A stretch of 64,000 bases of DNA from AP-15 sp963814805 (GTDB taxonomy: Bacteria; Pseudomonadota; Alphaproteobacteria; ATCC43930; CGMCC-115725): NCBI GenBank assembly GCA_963814805.1, contig CAWFER010000005.1, positions 27,650-91,649 of the forward strand, given 5' to 3'. Positions 1 through 9,690 of the stretch are shown in pieces; the stretch's first letter is position 1; each line of letters begins with the position of its first letter. The translations under genes and the position numbers were made by a program. The notes beneath the pieces are model-generated. The model searched no databases and was not told the DNA's origin. It saw nothing but the letters and a program-made list of their open reading frames with translations.

Positions 1-1
1 T

Positions 2-847
2 GGCGTGTCGATGTTTCACACCGATTACTCGATGCCGGCGGTGCAGTTGGCCCCGGCGCTCGAGCAGCGCGGGTTCGAATCCTTGTGGGCGCCCGAGCAT
101 TCGCACATCCCGGTGCCGCGGCGCACGCCATTTCCGGGCGGCGGCGAATTGCCCAAGGCCTATTACGACGCGATGGACCCGTTCGTCGTGCTCGGCGCCG
201 CGGCGGCGGTCACCACGACCTTGAAGCTCGGCACCGGGGTGTGCCTGGTCGTGCAGCGCGACCCGATCCAAACCGCGAAGCTCGTCGCCTCGATCGATCA
301 GATTTCGCGCGGGCGGTTTCTGTTCGGGGTCGGCGGCGGCTGGAACGCCGAGGAGATCGAGGATCACGGCGCCGCGTTCAAAACCCGCTTCAAGCTGATG
401 CGCGAGCGGATCGAGGCGATGAAGGCGATCTGGATCGAGACCAAGGCCGAATATCACGGCGAATTCGTCGATTTCGGGCCGATGATGGCCTGGCCCAAGC
501 CGGTGCAGAAGCCGCACCCGCCGATCATCGTCGGCGGGGCCTTTCCGCATGCCGCGCGCCGCGCGATCCGTTATGGCCAGGGCTGGGTCCCGATCGCCGG
601 CCGCGCGCCCTATGGCGACGTCAACGACTTCCTGCCGAAATTCAAGGAGATGGCGAAAGAAGCCGGGCGCGACCCGGCGTCGTTGCCGATCACGCTGTTC
701 GGCGCCGTCGAGGATGCCGATCTGCTCCGGCGCTACCGCGACATGGATGTGGCGCGGGTGGTCGTCAGCCTCCCGGCCGAGCCGGCCGACAAGACCCTGC
801 CGGCGCTCGACCGTTGGGCCGAACTGATCCGCCGGGTCAACCGCTGA
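2..847 (+). CDS. LLM-class (luciferase-like) F420/flavin-dependent oxidoreductase, 5' partial
   Basis: Luciferase-like monooxygenase of the F420-dependent TIGR03619 type, which uses a flavin or F420 cofactor in a TIM barrel to oxidise an unknown small substrate in the cytoplasm. Visible family landmarks are WAPEHSHIP near the start, LKLGTGVCLV (barrel strand), GRFLFGVGGGWNAEE, and KPHPPIIVGG in the second half. The frame is open to the left edge and the protein begins only a few residues into the usual first strand, so the true start lies just outside the window. It is followed 46 bases later by a GST on the same strand. Substrate cannot be told from sequence. Confidence 0.86.
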   Translation, partial: GVSMFHTDYSMPAVQLAPALEQRGFESLWAPEHSHIPVPRRTPFPGGGELPKAYYDAMDPFVVLGAAAAVTTTLKLGTGVCLVVQRDPIQTAKLVASIDQISRGRFLFGVGGGWNAEEIEDHGAAFKTRFKLMRERIEAMKAIWIETKAEYHGEFVDFGPMMAWPKPVQKPHPPIIVGGAFPHAARRAIRYGQGWVPIAGRAPYGDVNDFLPKFKEMAKEAGRDPASLPITLFGAVEDADLLRRYRDMDVARVVVSLPAEPADKTLPALDRWAELIRRVNR

Positions 848-893
848 CGCCGGACCGGCGCCGGCAATCAATCATAGGAAAGGCGAGCCCTCG

Positions 894-1520
894 ATGGCGA
901 TCGAACTCCATGCCTGGAACACCCCGAACGGCCGCAAGATCAGCGTGGCGCTCGAAGAGATGGGTCTGCCGTACACGGTTCATCCGATCAACATCTCCAA
1001 GGGCGAGCAGTTCGCCCCCGCGTTTCTGAAGATCAGCCCGAACAACCGGATCCCGGCGATCGTCGATCCCGAAGGGCCGGGCGGCCAGCCGATCAGCATC
1101 TTCGAGTCGGGCGCGATCCTGATCTATCTCGGCGAGAAGACCGGCAAATTCTGGCCCAAGGACCTGCGTCGCCAGGCGCCGGTGTTGGAATGGCTGATGT
1201 GGCAGATGGGCGGATTCGGGCCGATGCCGGGGCAGGTGCACCATTTTCTTCAGGTCAAGGACGAGCAGGACCGGCGCTACGGCCTCGAGCGCTACTCAAA
1301 GGAAACCCGCCGGCTCTATGGCGTCCTCGACAAGCGGTTGGGCGAGGCCGAGTTCGTCGGGGGCGACATCTCGATCGCCGATTTCGCAATCCTTGGCTGG
1401 GCCTGGCGGCACGAGCGCCATCTTGTCGACCTCGCCGACTTCCCCAACGTCAAGCGCTGGTACGAGACCATGATGGCCCGCCCCGGCACCAAGCGCGGCT
1501 TCGAGGTGGCGCTGAGCTGA
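894..1520 (+). CDS. Glutathione S-transferase family protein, YfcG-like
   Basis: Soluble two-domain GST, 208 residues. The N-terminal thioredoxin fold starts with the TPNGRKISVALEE segment, close to the TPNGHKI segment of E. coli YfcG, a disulfide-bond oxidoreductase. It continues with SPNNRIPAIVD and the ESGAILIYLGEKTG glutathione-binding stretch, and the all-helical C-terminal domain contains WQMGGFGPMPGQ. These are hallmarks of the Nu/YfcG class, so a glutathione-dependent disulfide reductase role is more likely than classical conjugation. AGGAAAGG-like bases precede the ATG. It may share a transcript with the upstream oxidoreductase. Confidence 0.9.
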   Translation: MAIELHAWNTPNGRKISVALEEMGLPYTVHPINISKGEQFAPAFLKISPNNRIPAIVDPEGPGGQPISIFESGAILIYLGEKTGKFWPKDLRRQAPVLEWLMWQMGGFGPMPGQVHHFLQVKDEQDRRYGLERYSKETRRLYGVLDKRLGEAEFVGGDISIADFAILGWAWRHERHLVDLADFPNVKRWYETMMARPGTKRGFEVALS

Positions 1521-1552
1521 GCGCGGCCGCCCGAGGGGCCGCGACGGCTCCG

Positions 1553-2020
1553 TCAGCCGAGAGCGGCGCGCCGGCGTTCGAGGCTGGCGGCCGGCCATAG
1601 CTGGCGCGCATCGTAATAGGCGTCAAACGCCGGGACGTTCTCCGGGAGGCTGACCCAGGGTAGCTTCGAGCGGGTGTAGATATGCACGTCGGGGGCGAGT
1701 GCCGCAGGGTTGTCGAGCGTGCCGACCCGGACAAAGCGAAGCGCCGAGCGACCGCCATATTCGCTCCACACCGCAGTGCGGCAGGCCGGGCAACGAAAGA
1801 TCCGATGCGGGCGCCCGCTGTCGGTCGGGACCGCGACCGGCTCGGGCTCGCCCGACAGCACCGCGATCCGGCTGGTCTCGATCAGGGCGTTGATCGCGAA
1901 CGCGCTGCCGGTCTGCCGCTGGCAATCGCGGCAATGGCAGCAGTGCACGAACATCGGCGCCGAATCGAGCCGGTAGCGCACCGCGCCGCAAGCGCAACCG
2001 CCTTCGATAGCCTCGGTCAT
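1553..2020 (-). CDS. GFA-family zinc-binding protein
   Basis: Protein of the GFA (glutathione-dependent formaldehyde-activating enzyme-like) family, 155 residues. The zinc ligands are visible: GGCACGAVRY at the N-terminus, CHCRDCQRQTGS around residue 33, and CPACRTAVWSEY at mid-length. This is the normal one-domain size. Most members, unlike the founding Gfa enzyme, have no proven reaction, so formaldehyde handling is only a family label. The gene is convergent with the GST upstream and divergent from the GerW-like gene. Confidence 0.88.
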   Translation of the reverse strand: MTEAIEGGCACGAVRYRLDSAPMFVHCCHCRDCQRQTGSAFAINALIETSRIAVLSGEPEPVAVPTDSGRPHRIFRCPACRTAVWSEYGGRSALRFVRVGTLDNPAALAPDVHIYTRSKLPWVSLPENVPAFDAYYDARQLWPAASLERRRAALG

Positions 2021-2124
2021 CGCGATTCTCCCGGCCGTTCGTCAGGATGTGGCCGGCGCGGACTTCGTGCCGGGCCAGCCAGGGCATGTCGATCATACAC
2101 GCGCGTCCATGGAGGCTCCAGGCG

Positions 2125-2499
2125 ATGGCGACGGTGACCAAGATCCTGGGGCTGCTCGGCGATCGCATTCAATCCGGCGCCAGCGAGCGGGCCGTGTTCG
2201 GCGATCCGGTCGAGGCCCATGGCCGCACCGTGATCCCGGTGGCCCGTATCGGCTATGGCTTTGGCGCCGGCGGCAGGGCAGGGGGGAACCAGGCGGCGAG
2301 CCCCGAGGATGACGGCAGCGGCGGCGGCGCCGGTCTGCGCGCGCGCCCGGTCGGGGCGCTGGAGATCACCGCCGGTGGAACGCGGTTTATCCCGTTTATC
2401 GACCCGGATCGGCTCGGCGTCGCGGTGCTGGTGGGCCTGCTGATCGGCGTCCGGATCGGTCGCCGGTCGCGAACCGGCCGCGCGAAAGCATCACGCTGA
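2125..2499 (+). CDS. GerW/YtfJ-family protein
   Basis: Small protein of the GerW (YtfJ) family, first described in spore-forming bacteria but widespread elsewhere. Landmarks are VFGDPVEAHGRTVIPVAR, a glycine-rich centre, ARPVGALEITAGGTRFIPF, and a C-terminal hydrophobic stretch (LGVAVLVGLLIG) ending in basic residues that could tether it to the membrane. The ATG at 2125 is chosen because a GGAGG lies ten bases upstream and the family begins at this point; the frame is open further upstream. The role in non-sporulating bacteria is unknown. Confidence 0.82.
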   Translation: MATVTKILGLLGDRIQSGASERAVFGDPVEAHGRTVIPVARIGYGFGAGGRAGGNQAASPEDDGSGGGAGLRARPVGALEITAGGTRFIPFIDPDRLGVAVLVGLLIGVRIGRRSRTGRAKASR

Positions 2500-2591
2500 G
2501 CCGAGCGCGGCGCCGATCGGTGCCGAAATATATTGTGCGCCGGCCAGATCGCGTATCTGCTGGGTCGTCGAATCCTGGAGGGGGGGTCGAG

Positions 2592-2852
2592 ATGAAACAA
2601 ATCGCGTTCGCTATCGTGATGGCGCTCGGTACGCTCGCTGTCGCCCAACAAGCCCACGCCGTGACTTGCGTAAACGGCGCCTATCGCGCCGGTTGCGCCG
2701 GCCCGCATGGGGCTGCCGTCGTGCACAAGGCCCCGTATCGGGCACCCTACCGGGCGCCTTACCGCGGGCATTCGGTCACCTGCGCCAACGGGGTTTATCG
2801 CGCGGGATGCGTCGGGCCGCACGGCGCCGCGGTCGTGCGCAAGCCGTATTGA
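2592..2852 (+). CDS. Small secreted protein with duplicated VTC-NG-YRAGC-GPHGAAVV unit
   Basis: 86-residue protein with a clear Sec signal peptide (MKQIAFAIVMALGTLAVAQQ, cut after AHA). The mature part is two copies of a roughly 20-residue unit, VTCxNGxYRAGCxGPHGAAVV, separated by a PYRA/PYRG repeat. Each unit has two cysteines, so one disulfide per unit in the periplasm is plausible. Similar short proteins occur in many rhizobia and relatives without known function. The ATG at 2592 is preferred because it opens the signal peptide and is preceded by GGAGGGGGG. Confidence 0.75.
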   Translation: MKQIAFAIVMALGTLAVAQQAHAVTCVNGAYRAGCAGPHGAAVVHKAPYRAPYRAPYRGHSVTCANGVYRAGCVGPHGAAVVRKPY

Positions 2853-2948
2853 CCAAGCCTGGAACGGGAAAATTCGCCCGGAACGGCTGCAACTCGCCAG
2901 CCAGCCCAAAATTGGCGTCATTGGATCTTGCTCGGCGAGATGGGATGT

Positions 2949-3024
<76 letters not shown>

Positions 3025-3182
3025 ATCACCCGATTCGACGCCTCGCCGGGGAGCGCCGAATATGCTGGGCAGGGCTCCCGCTGTCAAGTCAGGCCCGCGC
3101 GGCGGGATCGCGCCGCTCCGCTTGCGGACCCCCCCTGCGGGGGCTACGGTCGCCGCCTTATTGGCTGCCGAGGTTTTGCTCG

Positions 3183-3461
3183 ATGTACGCGTTGCTGAAC
3201 CTCGTCCACACCGTCATCACCATTTACATTTGGCTGTTGATCATCCAGGCGGTGCTGAGCTGGCTCGTGGCGTTCGGCATCGTCAACCGACACAATCGCG
3301 CGGTCGCGATGGTCGGCGATTTTCTGTGGCGGGTCACCGAGCCGCTGCTGCGCCCGATTCGCCGGATCCTGCCCGATCTTGGCGGGGTCGACATCTCGCC
3401 GGTAATCCTGATCCTGCTGCTCTGGTTTATCGACAATCTGATGTTTGAATATCTTGGCTGA
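3183..3461 (+). CDS. YggT family membrane protein
   Basis: 92-residue inner-membrane protein of the YggT family. Two hydrophobic hairpins are visible: residues about 5-32 (IYIWLLIIQAVLSWLV) and 68-88 (PVILILLLWFIDNLMF). The conserved TEPLLRPIRRILPDLGGVDISP loop between them is diagnostic. YggT relatives are linked to K+ handling and osmotic stress in E. coli and to cell-envelope work elsewhere. The 3' end overlaps the DUF167 gene, the standard yggT-yggU pairing in proteobacteria, so the two are probably co-translated. Confidence 0.92.
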   Translation: MYALLNLVHTVITIYIWLLIIQAVLSWLVAFGIVNRHNRAVAMVGDFLWRVTEPLLRPIRRILPDLGGVDISPVILILLLWFIDNLMFEYLG

Positions 3462-3783
3462 CGGTCCGCTGACTCCGGGGCGCGACGGCCTCTGCGTAGC
3501 GGTCAGACTGACGCCGCGGGCCAAGGCCAATCGCGTGCACGCCGTCGCCGCGAGCGCCGACGGCAAGCGGGTAGTCAAGGTTTCGGTCACCGCACCACCC
3601 GAGGCCGGACGCGCCAACGAAGCGCTGCTGGTGCTTCTGGCGGGGGCGTGGCGGCTGCCGCGGCGCGATCTGGCGATCATTGCCGGGCTCGCCAGCCGGC
3701 ACAAGATCGTGCGCGTTGCGGGCGATCCGCAGCAGTTGGCGGGCAGACTCGGCGCGCTGATCGCCGCCCTGCCAAGCCGATGA
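3445..3783 (+). CDS. DUF167 (YggU) family protein
   Basis: 112-residue cytoplasmic protein of the DUF167/YggU family. Typical segments are LTPRAKANRV, VSVTAPPEAGRANEALL and ASRHKIVRVAGD. The start is a TTG inside the end of yggT, a 17-base overlap; no ATG in the frame would leave the domain complete. The molecular role of the family is unknown, though the yggT-yggU linkage is strongly conserved. Confidence 0.9.
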   Translation: MNILADGPLTPGRDGLCVAVRLTPRAKANRVHAVAASADGKRVVKVSVTAPPEAGRANEALLVLLAGAWRLPRRDLAIIAGLASRHKIVRVAGDPQQLAGRLGALIAALPSR

Positions 3784-3795
3784 GATGACCGCGCG

Positions 3796-4506
3796 ATGCC
3801 CCATGCGCTGCTGTCCTTGTTCATCGCCGGCGTCGCCTTTTGCGGGTCGCACACCCTCTTATCGAGCACCCGGCTGCGCGGGTCGTTGCGCGACCAGCTC
3901 GGCGAGCAGGGGTTTCTGCTGGTCTATTCGCTGACCGCGCTGGCGACCTTCGCCTGGTTCGTCCTCGCCTATGTGCGGGCGCCGGTTGTGCCGTTATGGA
4001 CGCCGCCGCGGTGGCTCGCCTGGGTTCCGGTATTGACCATGCCATTGGCGACCCTGCTGCTGGTCGCCGGCTATACCACGCCCAACCCGACCGCGATCGG
4101 CATGGAGCGCTCGGCCCGCGCCGATGATCCGGCGCCAGGCATTCTGCGGGTCACCCGGCACCCGGTGATGTGGGCGGTCGGCTTGTGGGGGCTGAGCCAC
4201 CTGGCGGCGAATGGCGATCTCGCCTCGGTGTGGTTTTTCGGACTGATCGCGGCGCTGGCGCTCGGCGGCACGGTGCTGATCGACCGCAAAAAACAGCTCG
4301 CCCTCGGCACCCACTGGCAGCGCTTGGCTGCCGTAACCTCGAACCTGCCGTTCGCGGCGCTCGCCGCCGGCCGGACCCGACTGCGCTGGCGCGATATCGG
4401 GTTGTTGCGGCCGGTCGCGGCATTGCTGCTCTATGCCGTCCTCTATTTGGCCCACCCGATCTTCGCTGGCGTGCCGGTGGTGGCTCCGTGGATTTTGCAC
4501 CGCTAG
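3796..4506 (+). CDS. NnrU family protein
   Basis: 236-residue polytopic membrane protein of the NnrU family, named from a gene near nitrite/nitric oxide reductase genes in Rhodobacter and related to isoprenylcysteine methyltransferase-like folds. About six transmembrane stretches are visible. The family signature GILRVTRHPVMWAVGLWGLSHLAANG occupies the middle, and DRKKQLALGTHWQR follows. No denitrification gene is nearby, so the name should be read as a fold assignment only. It lies 12 bases after the DUF167 gene and likely ends the same transcript. Confidence 0.88.
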   Translation: MPHALLSLFIAGVAFCGSHTLLSSTRLRGSLRDQLGEQGFLLVYSLTALATFAWFVLAYVRAPVVPLWTPPRWLAWVPVLTMPLATLLLVAGYTTPNPTAIGMERSARADDPAPGILRVTRHPVMWAVGLWGLSHLAANGDLASVWFFGLIAALALGGTVLIDRKKQLALGTHWQRLAAVTSNLPFAALAAGRTRLRWRDIGLLRPVAALLLYAVLYLAHPIFAGVPVVAPWILHR

Positions 4507-4550
4507 ACTGGCGCCGTTGCACCTATTCGCTTCGACCAAGGAGATAAGCC

Positions 4551-5357
4551 ATGTTGCTGCCGCTTGCTGGACGCCGCCTCTACTACGACCTGGTTGGCCC
4601 CGAGGACGGCCCGGTGGTGTGCATCACCCATTCGCTCGCCTCCGATGGCGGCAGCTGGGCCGAGCAGGCGCCGGCGTTGCTCGAGGCCGGGTTCCGCGTG
4701 CTGCGGCTCGACATGCGCGGCCATGGCGGCAGCGACCCGGTTGCCGGCGACTACACGATGCGCGGACTCGCGGGTGACGTCGCGGCGGTGCTCGACGCGC
4801 TCGGCCTGGCGCGGGTGCATTACCTCGGCCTGTCGATCGGAGGGATGATCGGCCAGGCCTTCGCCCTCGAGCACGGCGACAAGCTGATCTCGGCCTTGTG
4901 GTGCGACACCCTGCCGGCGAGCCCGCCCGGCGCGGCCGGCATCTGGGGCCCTCGGATGAAAGCGGTGCGCGAGGCGAATTCGCTGGCGCCGATCGCCGAC
5001 AACAGCATGGACCGCTATCTGAGCCCGGCCTTCCAAGCGCGGAATCCCGGCCGTTGGAAGCAATTGCGCGACACCGTAATCGGCACCACACCCGCCGGCT
5101 ATCTCGGCTGCTCGGCGGCGATCCTCGATTTCGATTTCACCGCGCGGCTGCCGTCCCTGCGGCTGCCGGTCCTGGTGGTCTGCGGCGAAAAGGACGCCGG
5201 CACCCCGGCCAGCGAAAACCGCCGCCTCGCCGGCCTCGTCCCCGGCGCGCGCTACGAAGAGATCGCCGGCATGCGCCACTTCCCCAACGTCGAAGCTCCC
5301 GCCGCCTTCAACCGCATCATGCTCGCCTGGCTCGACGCCCAGCGAAAGGCGCGGTGA
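4551..5357 (+). CDS. Alpha/beta-fold hydrolase (PcaD-like)
   Basis: 268-residue alpha/beta hydrolase most like 3-oxoadipate enol-lactonases. The oxyanion region is THSLASDGGSW, the nucleophile elbow is GLSIGG (Ser about residue 95), the acid lies in CGEKDAGTP, and the catalytic His is in GMRHFPNVEAP. A purine-rich AAGGAGAT precedes the ATG at the right distance. No other protocatechuate-pathway gene is visible, so the lactonase name is not claimed; it could be any ester, lactone or dehalogenation hydrolase. Confidence 0.85.
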   Translation: MLLPLAGRRLYYDLVGPEDGPVVCITHSLASDGGSWAEQAPALLEAGFRVLRLDMRGHGGSDPVAGDYTMRGLAGDVAAVLDALGLARVHYLGLSIGGMIGQAFALEHGDKLISALWCDTLPASPPGAAGIWGPRMKAVREANSLAPIADNSMDRYLSPAFQARNPGRWKQLRDTVIGTTPAGYLGCSAAILDFDFTARLPSLRLPVLVVCGEKDAGTPASENRRLAGLVPGARYEEIAGMRHFPNVEAPAAFNRIMLAWLDAQRKAR

Positions 5358-5528
5358 TTAGGTCCGCCAAGCCGAATTCGCTAAGCGCTCGTCCCCCTTG
5401 ACCGCGAGTATTCTAGAATCCACGTGTTGATGATCGATCACGAAGAATGACTGACGTATCAGAATTGAGATAGAAGGAACGGGAAAAGCGATGACCCCTG
5501 CTGACGTGCCAATTTGGAAGGCTGCATC

Positions 5529-5705
5529 ATGATCGAGAAGCTATCGGTTCTAATCGAAAAGGCACGGTCGGTGCGCATGTCCCCACGTGCATCCGAGGAG
5601 CAACGGCGGAGCTTTGCTTACGGCAACACAAAAATAGAAAATGAACGCATCACCCGCGAGATGGTCGATGAGCAAGCGGAGGCGTTGAGGCGCTCACGTG
5701 GGTGA
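5529..5705 (+). CDS. Small antitoxin-like partner of Fic
   Basis: 58-residue protein immediately before fic, overlapping it by 8 bases, as in class I Fic modules where a separate small antitoxin supplies the inhibitory helix. The segment YGNTKIENERITREMVDEQ resembles the inhibitory [S/T]xxxE[G/N] region. Here the residue four before the Glu is Asn and Thr sits at minus three, so the match is imperfect. ATG 5529 is used. A 14-codon frame (5491-5532) ends on top of this start and could couple translation. Local GC is lower than in the flanking housekeeping genes, suggesting acquisition. Confidence 0.72.
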   Translation: MIEKLSVLIEKARSVRMSPRASEEQRRSFAYGNTKIENERITREMVDEQAEALRRSRG

Positions 5706-6372
5706 CCCGGACGAGGGGAGCCGCTACAGCGAGGCTGCAGCGGCCTTTCTGATATCGGACGCTGACGAACGTGCTCGGCGCGAGGCTGAGAACGGACTAA
5801 GGCAATTTGACTCCGTAATCGGTCTTGTCCAGCGCTATCTCGCCGAGCACTGGCGGTTTGCGCTACGTGTCTCAACAATCCTGGGACTGCACAGGGACGC
5901 CCTACTTGGGGTTCACGCCCTGGCAGGTAACTTTCGACCATCCACGGTAGAGATTAAAGGCAGCAGGCACATACCTCCCGACGCTTGGCAGGTACCGCAA
6001 CTCGTCGAGGAGCTTTGCGACTACGTAAACGATAATTGGGACAGCTCCACACCACTGCACCTCGCTGCCTACGTGATGTGGAAACTGAATTGGATCCATC
6101 CTTTCGCGGACGGGAATGGGCGTACAGCGCGCGCAGTTGCTTATCTTGTACTGTGCATGAAAATGGGTGGCCGGATTCCGGGGACCAGAACTATCCCGGA
6201 CTTGATCGCAGAAAATAAGACGCCCTATTACGACGCTCTGGAGGCGGCGGATGAATGCTGGGCAACTCGGCAAGAGATTGATCTAGCCCAGCTTGAGGAC
6301 GCGCTAGGAAACTTATTGGCAGAGCAACTTGTTTCCGCGTTAGAGGAGGCCAGTGGTCGGTCTATTGTTTAA
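5698..6372 (+). CDS. fic: Fic family AMP-transferase toxin
   Basis: 224-residue Fic domain protein. The catalytic motif HPFADGNGRTAR is complete, with the His near residue 134, so it can transfer AMP (or another NMP) from a nucleotide to a hydroxyl side chain of a target protein. No inhibitory helix is evident at its own termini, which fits control in trans by the small ORF before it. Start is GTG, 8 bases inside the antitoxin gene. It converges with argG, only 6 bases separating the stops. Base composition is lower in GC than argG. Confidence 0.88.
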   Translation: MGDPDEGSRYSEAAAAFLISDADERARREAENGLRQFDSVIGLVQRYLAEHWRFALRVSTILGLHRDALLGVHALAGNFRPSTVEIKGSRHIPPDAWQVPQLVEELCDYVNDNWDSSTPLHLAAYVMWKLNWIHPFADGNGRTARAVAYLVLCMKMGGRIPGTRTIPDLIAENKTPYYDALEAADECWATRQEIDLAQLEDALGNLLAEQLVSALEEASGRSIV

Positions 6373-6378
6373 CGGCCA

Positions 6379-7584
6379 CTATTCCCGCCTGGCGACGAGG
6401 CGCAGGCGCAGCGCGTTCAGCTTGATGAAGCCTTCGGCGTCGCGCTGGTCGTAGACGGCGTCCTCCTCGAAGGTGACGTGGGCCTGGCTGTAGAGGCTCT
6501 TCGGCGATTTGCGGCCGACGACCGTGACCGAGCCCTTATAGAGCTTCAACCGCACCACGCCCTCGACGTTTTCCTGGCTCCGGTCGATCAAGGCCTGCAG
6601 CATCGCCCGCTCAGGCGAGAACCAGAAGCCGTTGTAAATCAGTTCGGCATAGCGCGGCATAAGCTCGTCTTTGAGGTGGGCGGCGCCGCGATCGAGGCAG
6701 AGGCTCTCGATGCCGCGATGCGCCGCCAGCAGGATCGTGCCGCCCGGGGTCTCATAGACCCCGCGCGATTTCATCCCGACAAAGCGATTCTCGACCAGGT
6801 CGAGCCGGCCGATCCCGTGCTTGCCGCCGAACTCGTTGAGCCGCATCAGCAATTTCGCCGGCGACAGCTTCTCGCCATCGACCGCCACCGGGTCGCCGCG
6901 CGCGAATTCGATCTCGACATATTGCGGCGCGTCGGGCGCCGCTTCGGGGGCGACGGTGCGGCTGTAGACGAACTCCTCGGGCTCGGCCCATGGGTCTTCG
7001 AGCGCCTTGCCCTCGGCCGAGACGTGCAACAAATTGGCGTCGACCGAAAACGGCGCCTCGCCGCGCTTGTCGCGGGCGATCGGGATCTGATGCTGGTCGG
7101 CGTAATCGAGGAGGCGAGTGCGCGACGTCAGGTCCCACTCGCGCCACGGCGCGATGACCTTGATGTCGGGGGCGAGCGCGTAATAACCGAGCTCGAAACG
7201 CACCTGGTCGTTACCCTTGCCGGTGGCGCCATGGGCGACGGCGTCGGCCCCGACCAGGCGGGCGATCTCGATCTGGCGCTTGGCGATCAGCGGCCGGGCG
7301 ATCGAGGTGCCGAGCAGATAGGCGCCCTCATAGAGCGCGTTGGCGCGGAACATCGGAAAGACGAAATCATTGACGAACTCCTCGCGCAGATCGTCGACGA
7401 AGATTTGCGCCGCACCCAGCAATTCGGCCTTGCGCCGCGCCGGGCCCAATTCCTCGCCCTGGCCCAGATCAGCGGTGAAGGTCACGACTTCGCAGCGATA
7501 GTTCTGTTGCAGCCAGCGCAGGATCACCGAGGTATCGAGCCCGCCCGAATAGGCGAGCACGACTTTATTCACCGCATCGGGCAT
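6379..7584 (-). CDS. argG: Argininosuccinate synthase
   Basis: 401-residue cytoplasmic enzyme joining citrulline and aspartate with ATP to give argininosuccinate in arginine synthesis. The N-terminal ATP pyrophosphatase motif is AYSGGLDTSVILRWL; further signatures are GATGKGNDQVRFE and SPERAMLQALIDRSQ. The ATG at 7584 is preferred over an in-frame upstream codon (7620): it gives the family's MPDAVNKVVLAYSGG start and has AGAAGG upstream. The start lies inside the 3' end of the preceding alpha/beta hydrolase frame on the same strand. argH is not in the window. Confidence 0.97.
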   Translation of the reverse strand: MPDAVNKVVLAYSGGLDTSVILRWLQQNYRCEVVTFTADLGQGEELGPARRKAELLGAAQIFVDDLREEFVNDFVFPMFRANALYEGAYLLGTSIARPLIAKRQIEIARLVGADAVAHGATGKGNDQVRFELGYYALAPDIKVIAPWREWDLTSRTRLLDYADQHQIPIARDKRGEAPFSVDANLLHVSAEGKALEDPWAEPEEFVYSRTVAPEAAPDAPQYVEIEFARGDPVAVDGEKLSPAKLLMRLNEFGGKHGIGRLDLVENRFVGMKSRGVYETPGGTILLAAHRGIESLCLDRGAAHLKDELMPRYAELIYNGFWFSPERAMLQALIDRSQENVEGVVRLKLYKGSVTVVGRKSPKSLYSQAHVTFEEDAVYDQRDAEGFIKLNALRLRLVARRE

Positions 7585-8468
7585 CGCCTTTTTCCCTTCT
7601 CTCGATCGACCGGGCTGCACTAATCGTCGAAATTTCAGCCCGCGGCAACGGGTTCCGCGGCGCTGAGCGGCAAAGCCTGCGGTCGATGAAGGCGATGGCG
7701 GCGTCGAGCGCGCCGAATTGCGCCAGATTCTGGTGCCCGCCTTCGGGCGCGAACCAGCCCTCCTTGGGCGCCGCCGCGGCTTCGAAGAGGGTGCGGCCGT
7801 GGCCGACCGGCACGATCCGGTCGCGCTCGCCGTGCAGGATCAGCACCGGCGCGTTGAGCCGGCCTATGCGCGACAAGGAGTTCGAAGCGGTCGCGCACCA
7901 GCAGCGCCGCCGGGATGAACCGGTAATGGCGCTGCGCCGCGTCGGCAATGCTGGTGAACGGGGCTTCGAGGATCACCGCCGCGACCCTCCGGCGGGTGGC
8001 GAGCTCGACGGCGATCCCCGATCCAAGCGACTCGCCCCACAGCACGATCCGATCCGGCGCGATCCGCTCGGCGGCGATAAAATCCAGGGCAGCGGCGCCG
8101 TCGGCGTACAAGCCGGCTTCGCAGGGGGCGCCCGGGTTGCCGGCATAGCCGCGATATTCCACCAGCAACACGCCGTAGCCTTCGCGGGCGAGGCGGCGCA
8201 GGCGCTCGGTCCGATAGCCGATATGCCCGCCATTGCCGTGAAAATAGGCGATCACCGGCCGGCCGACGCTGGGCGGCAGGTACCACGAGAACAGCGAGAG
8301 ACCATCCGCGGTCGTCAAGGTCACCTCTCGCACCCCGATCAGCGCCAGATCGCCAAGACCCGGCCGGGTCATGCCGGGGTGATAGAGCAGTCGGCGCTGA
8401 AACAGATAGAGCGCGCCGGTCATCCCGCCATAAGCGGCGAGCGCGGCGCCGAGAAGCGGGTAGAGCAC
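7565..8468 (-). pseudogene. Alpha/beta hydrolase (BEM46/ABHD13-like), one-base frameshift
   Basis: Membrane-anchored serine hydrolase of the BEM46/ABHD13 type: N-terminal hydrophobic segment (residues about 3-25), PVIAYFHGNGGH, nucleophile elbow LWGESLGSG, then LEAPFTS. After RDRFE the frame becomes arginine-rich nonsense. The true C-terminus, with LNAPVLILHGERDRIVPV and GGHQN carrying the catalytic Asp and His, continues in another frame. Dropping one T of the TT at 7881-7882 joins the halves as RDRFDSLSRIGRLNAPVL. Either a recent frameshift or a sequencing insertion. In the joined frame the gene would overlap the argG start by 20 bases. Confidence 0.8.
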
Positions 8469-8498
8469 GCGAGCGCGACGGAGCCGGGCGGCCGGATG

Positions 8499-9647
<1,149 letters not shown>

Positions 9648-9690
9648 CGGCAGATATGGCGGCAGCCTCGCCCCATCGCCATACCCGGCG

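Noticed and set aside
6478..7623. Long open frame (381 codons) on the plus strand opposite argG
   Set aside because: Mirror of argG in GC-rich DNA; composition is chance-like and no family motif is present, while argG is unmistakable.
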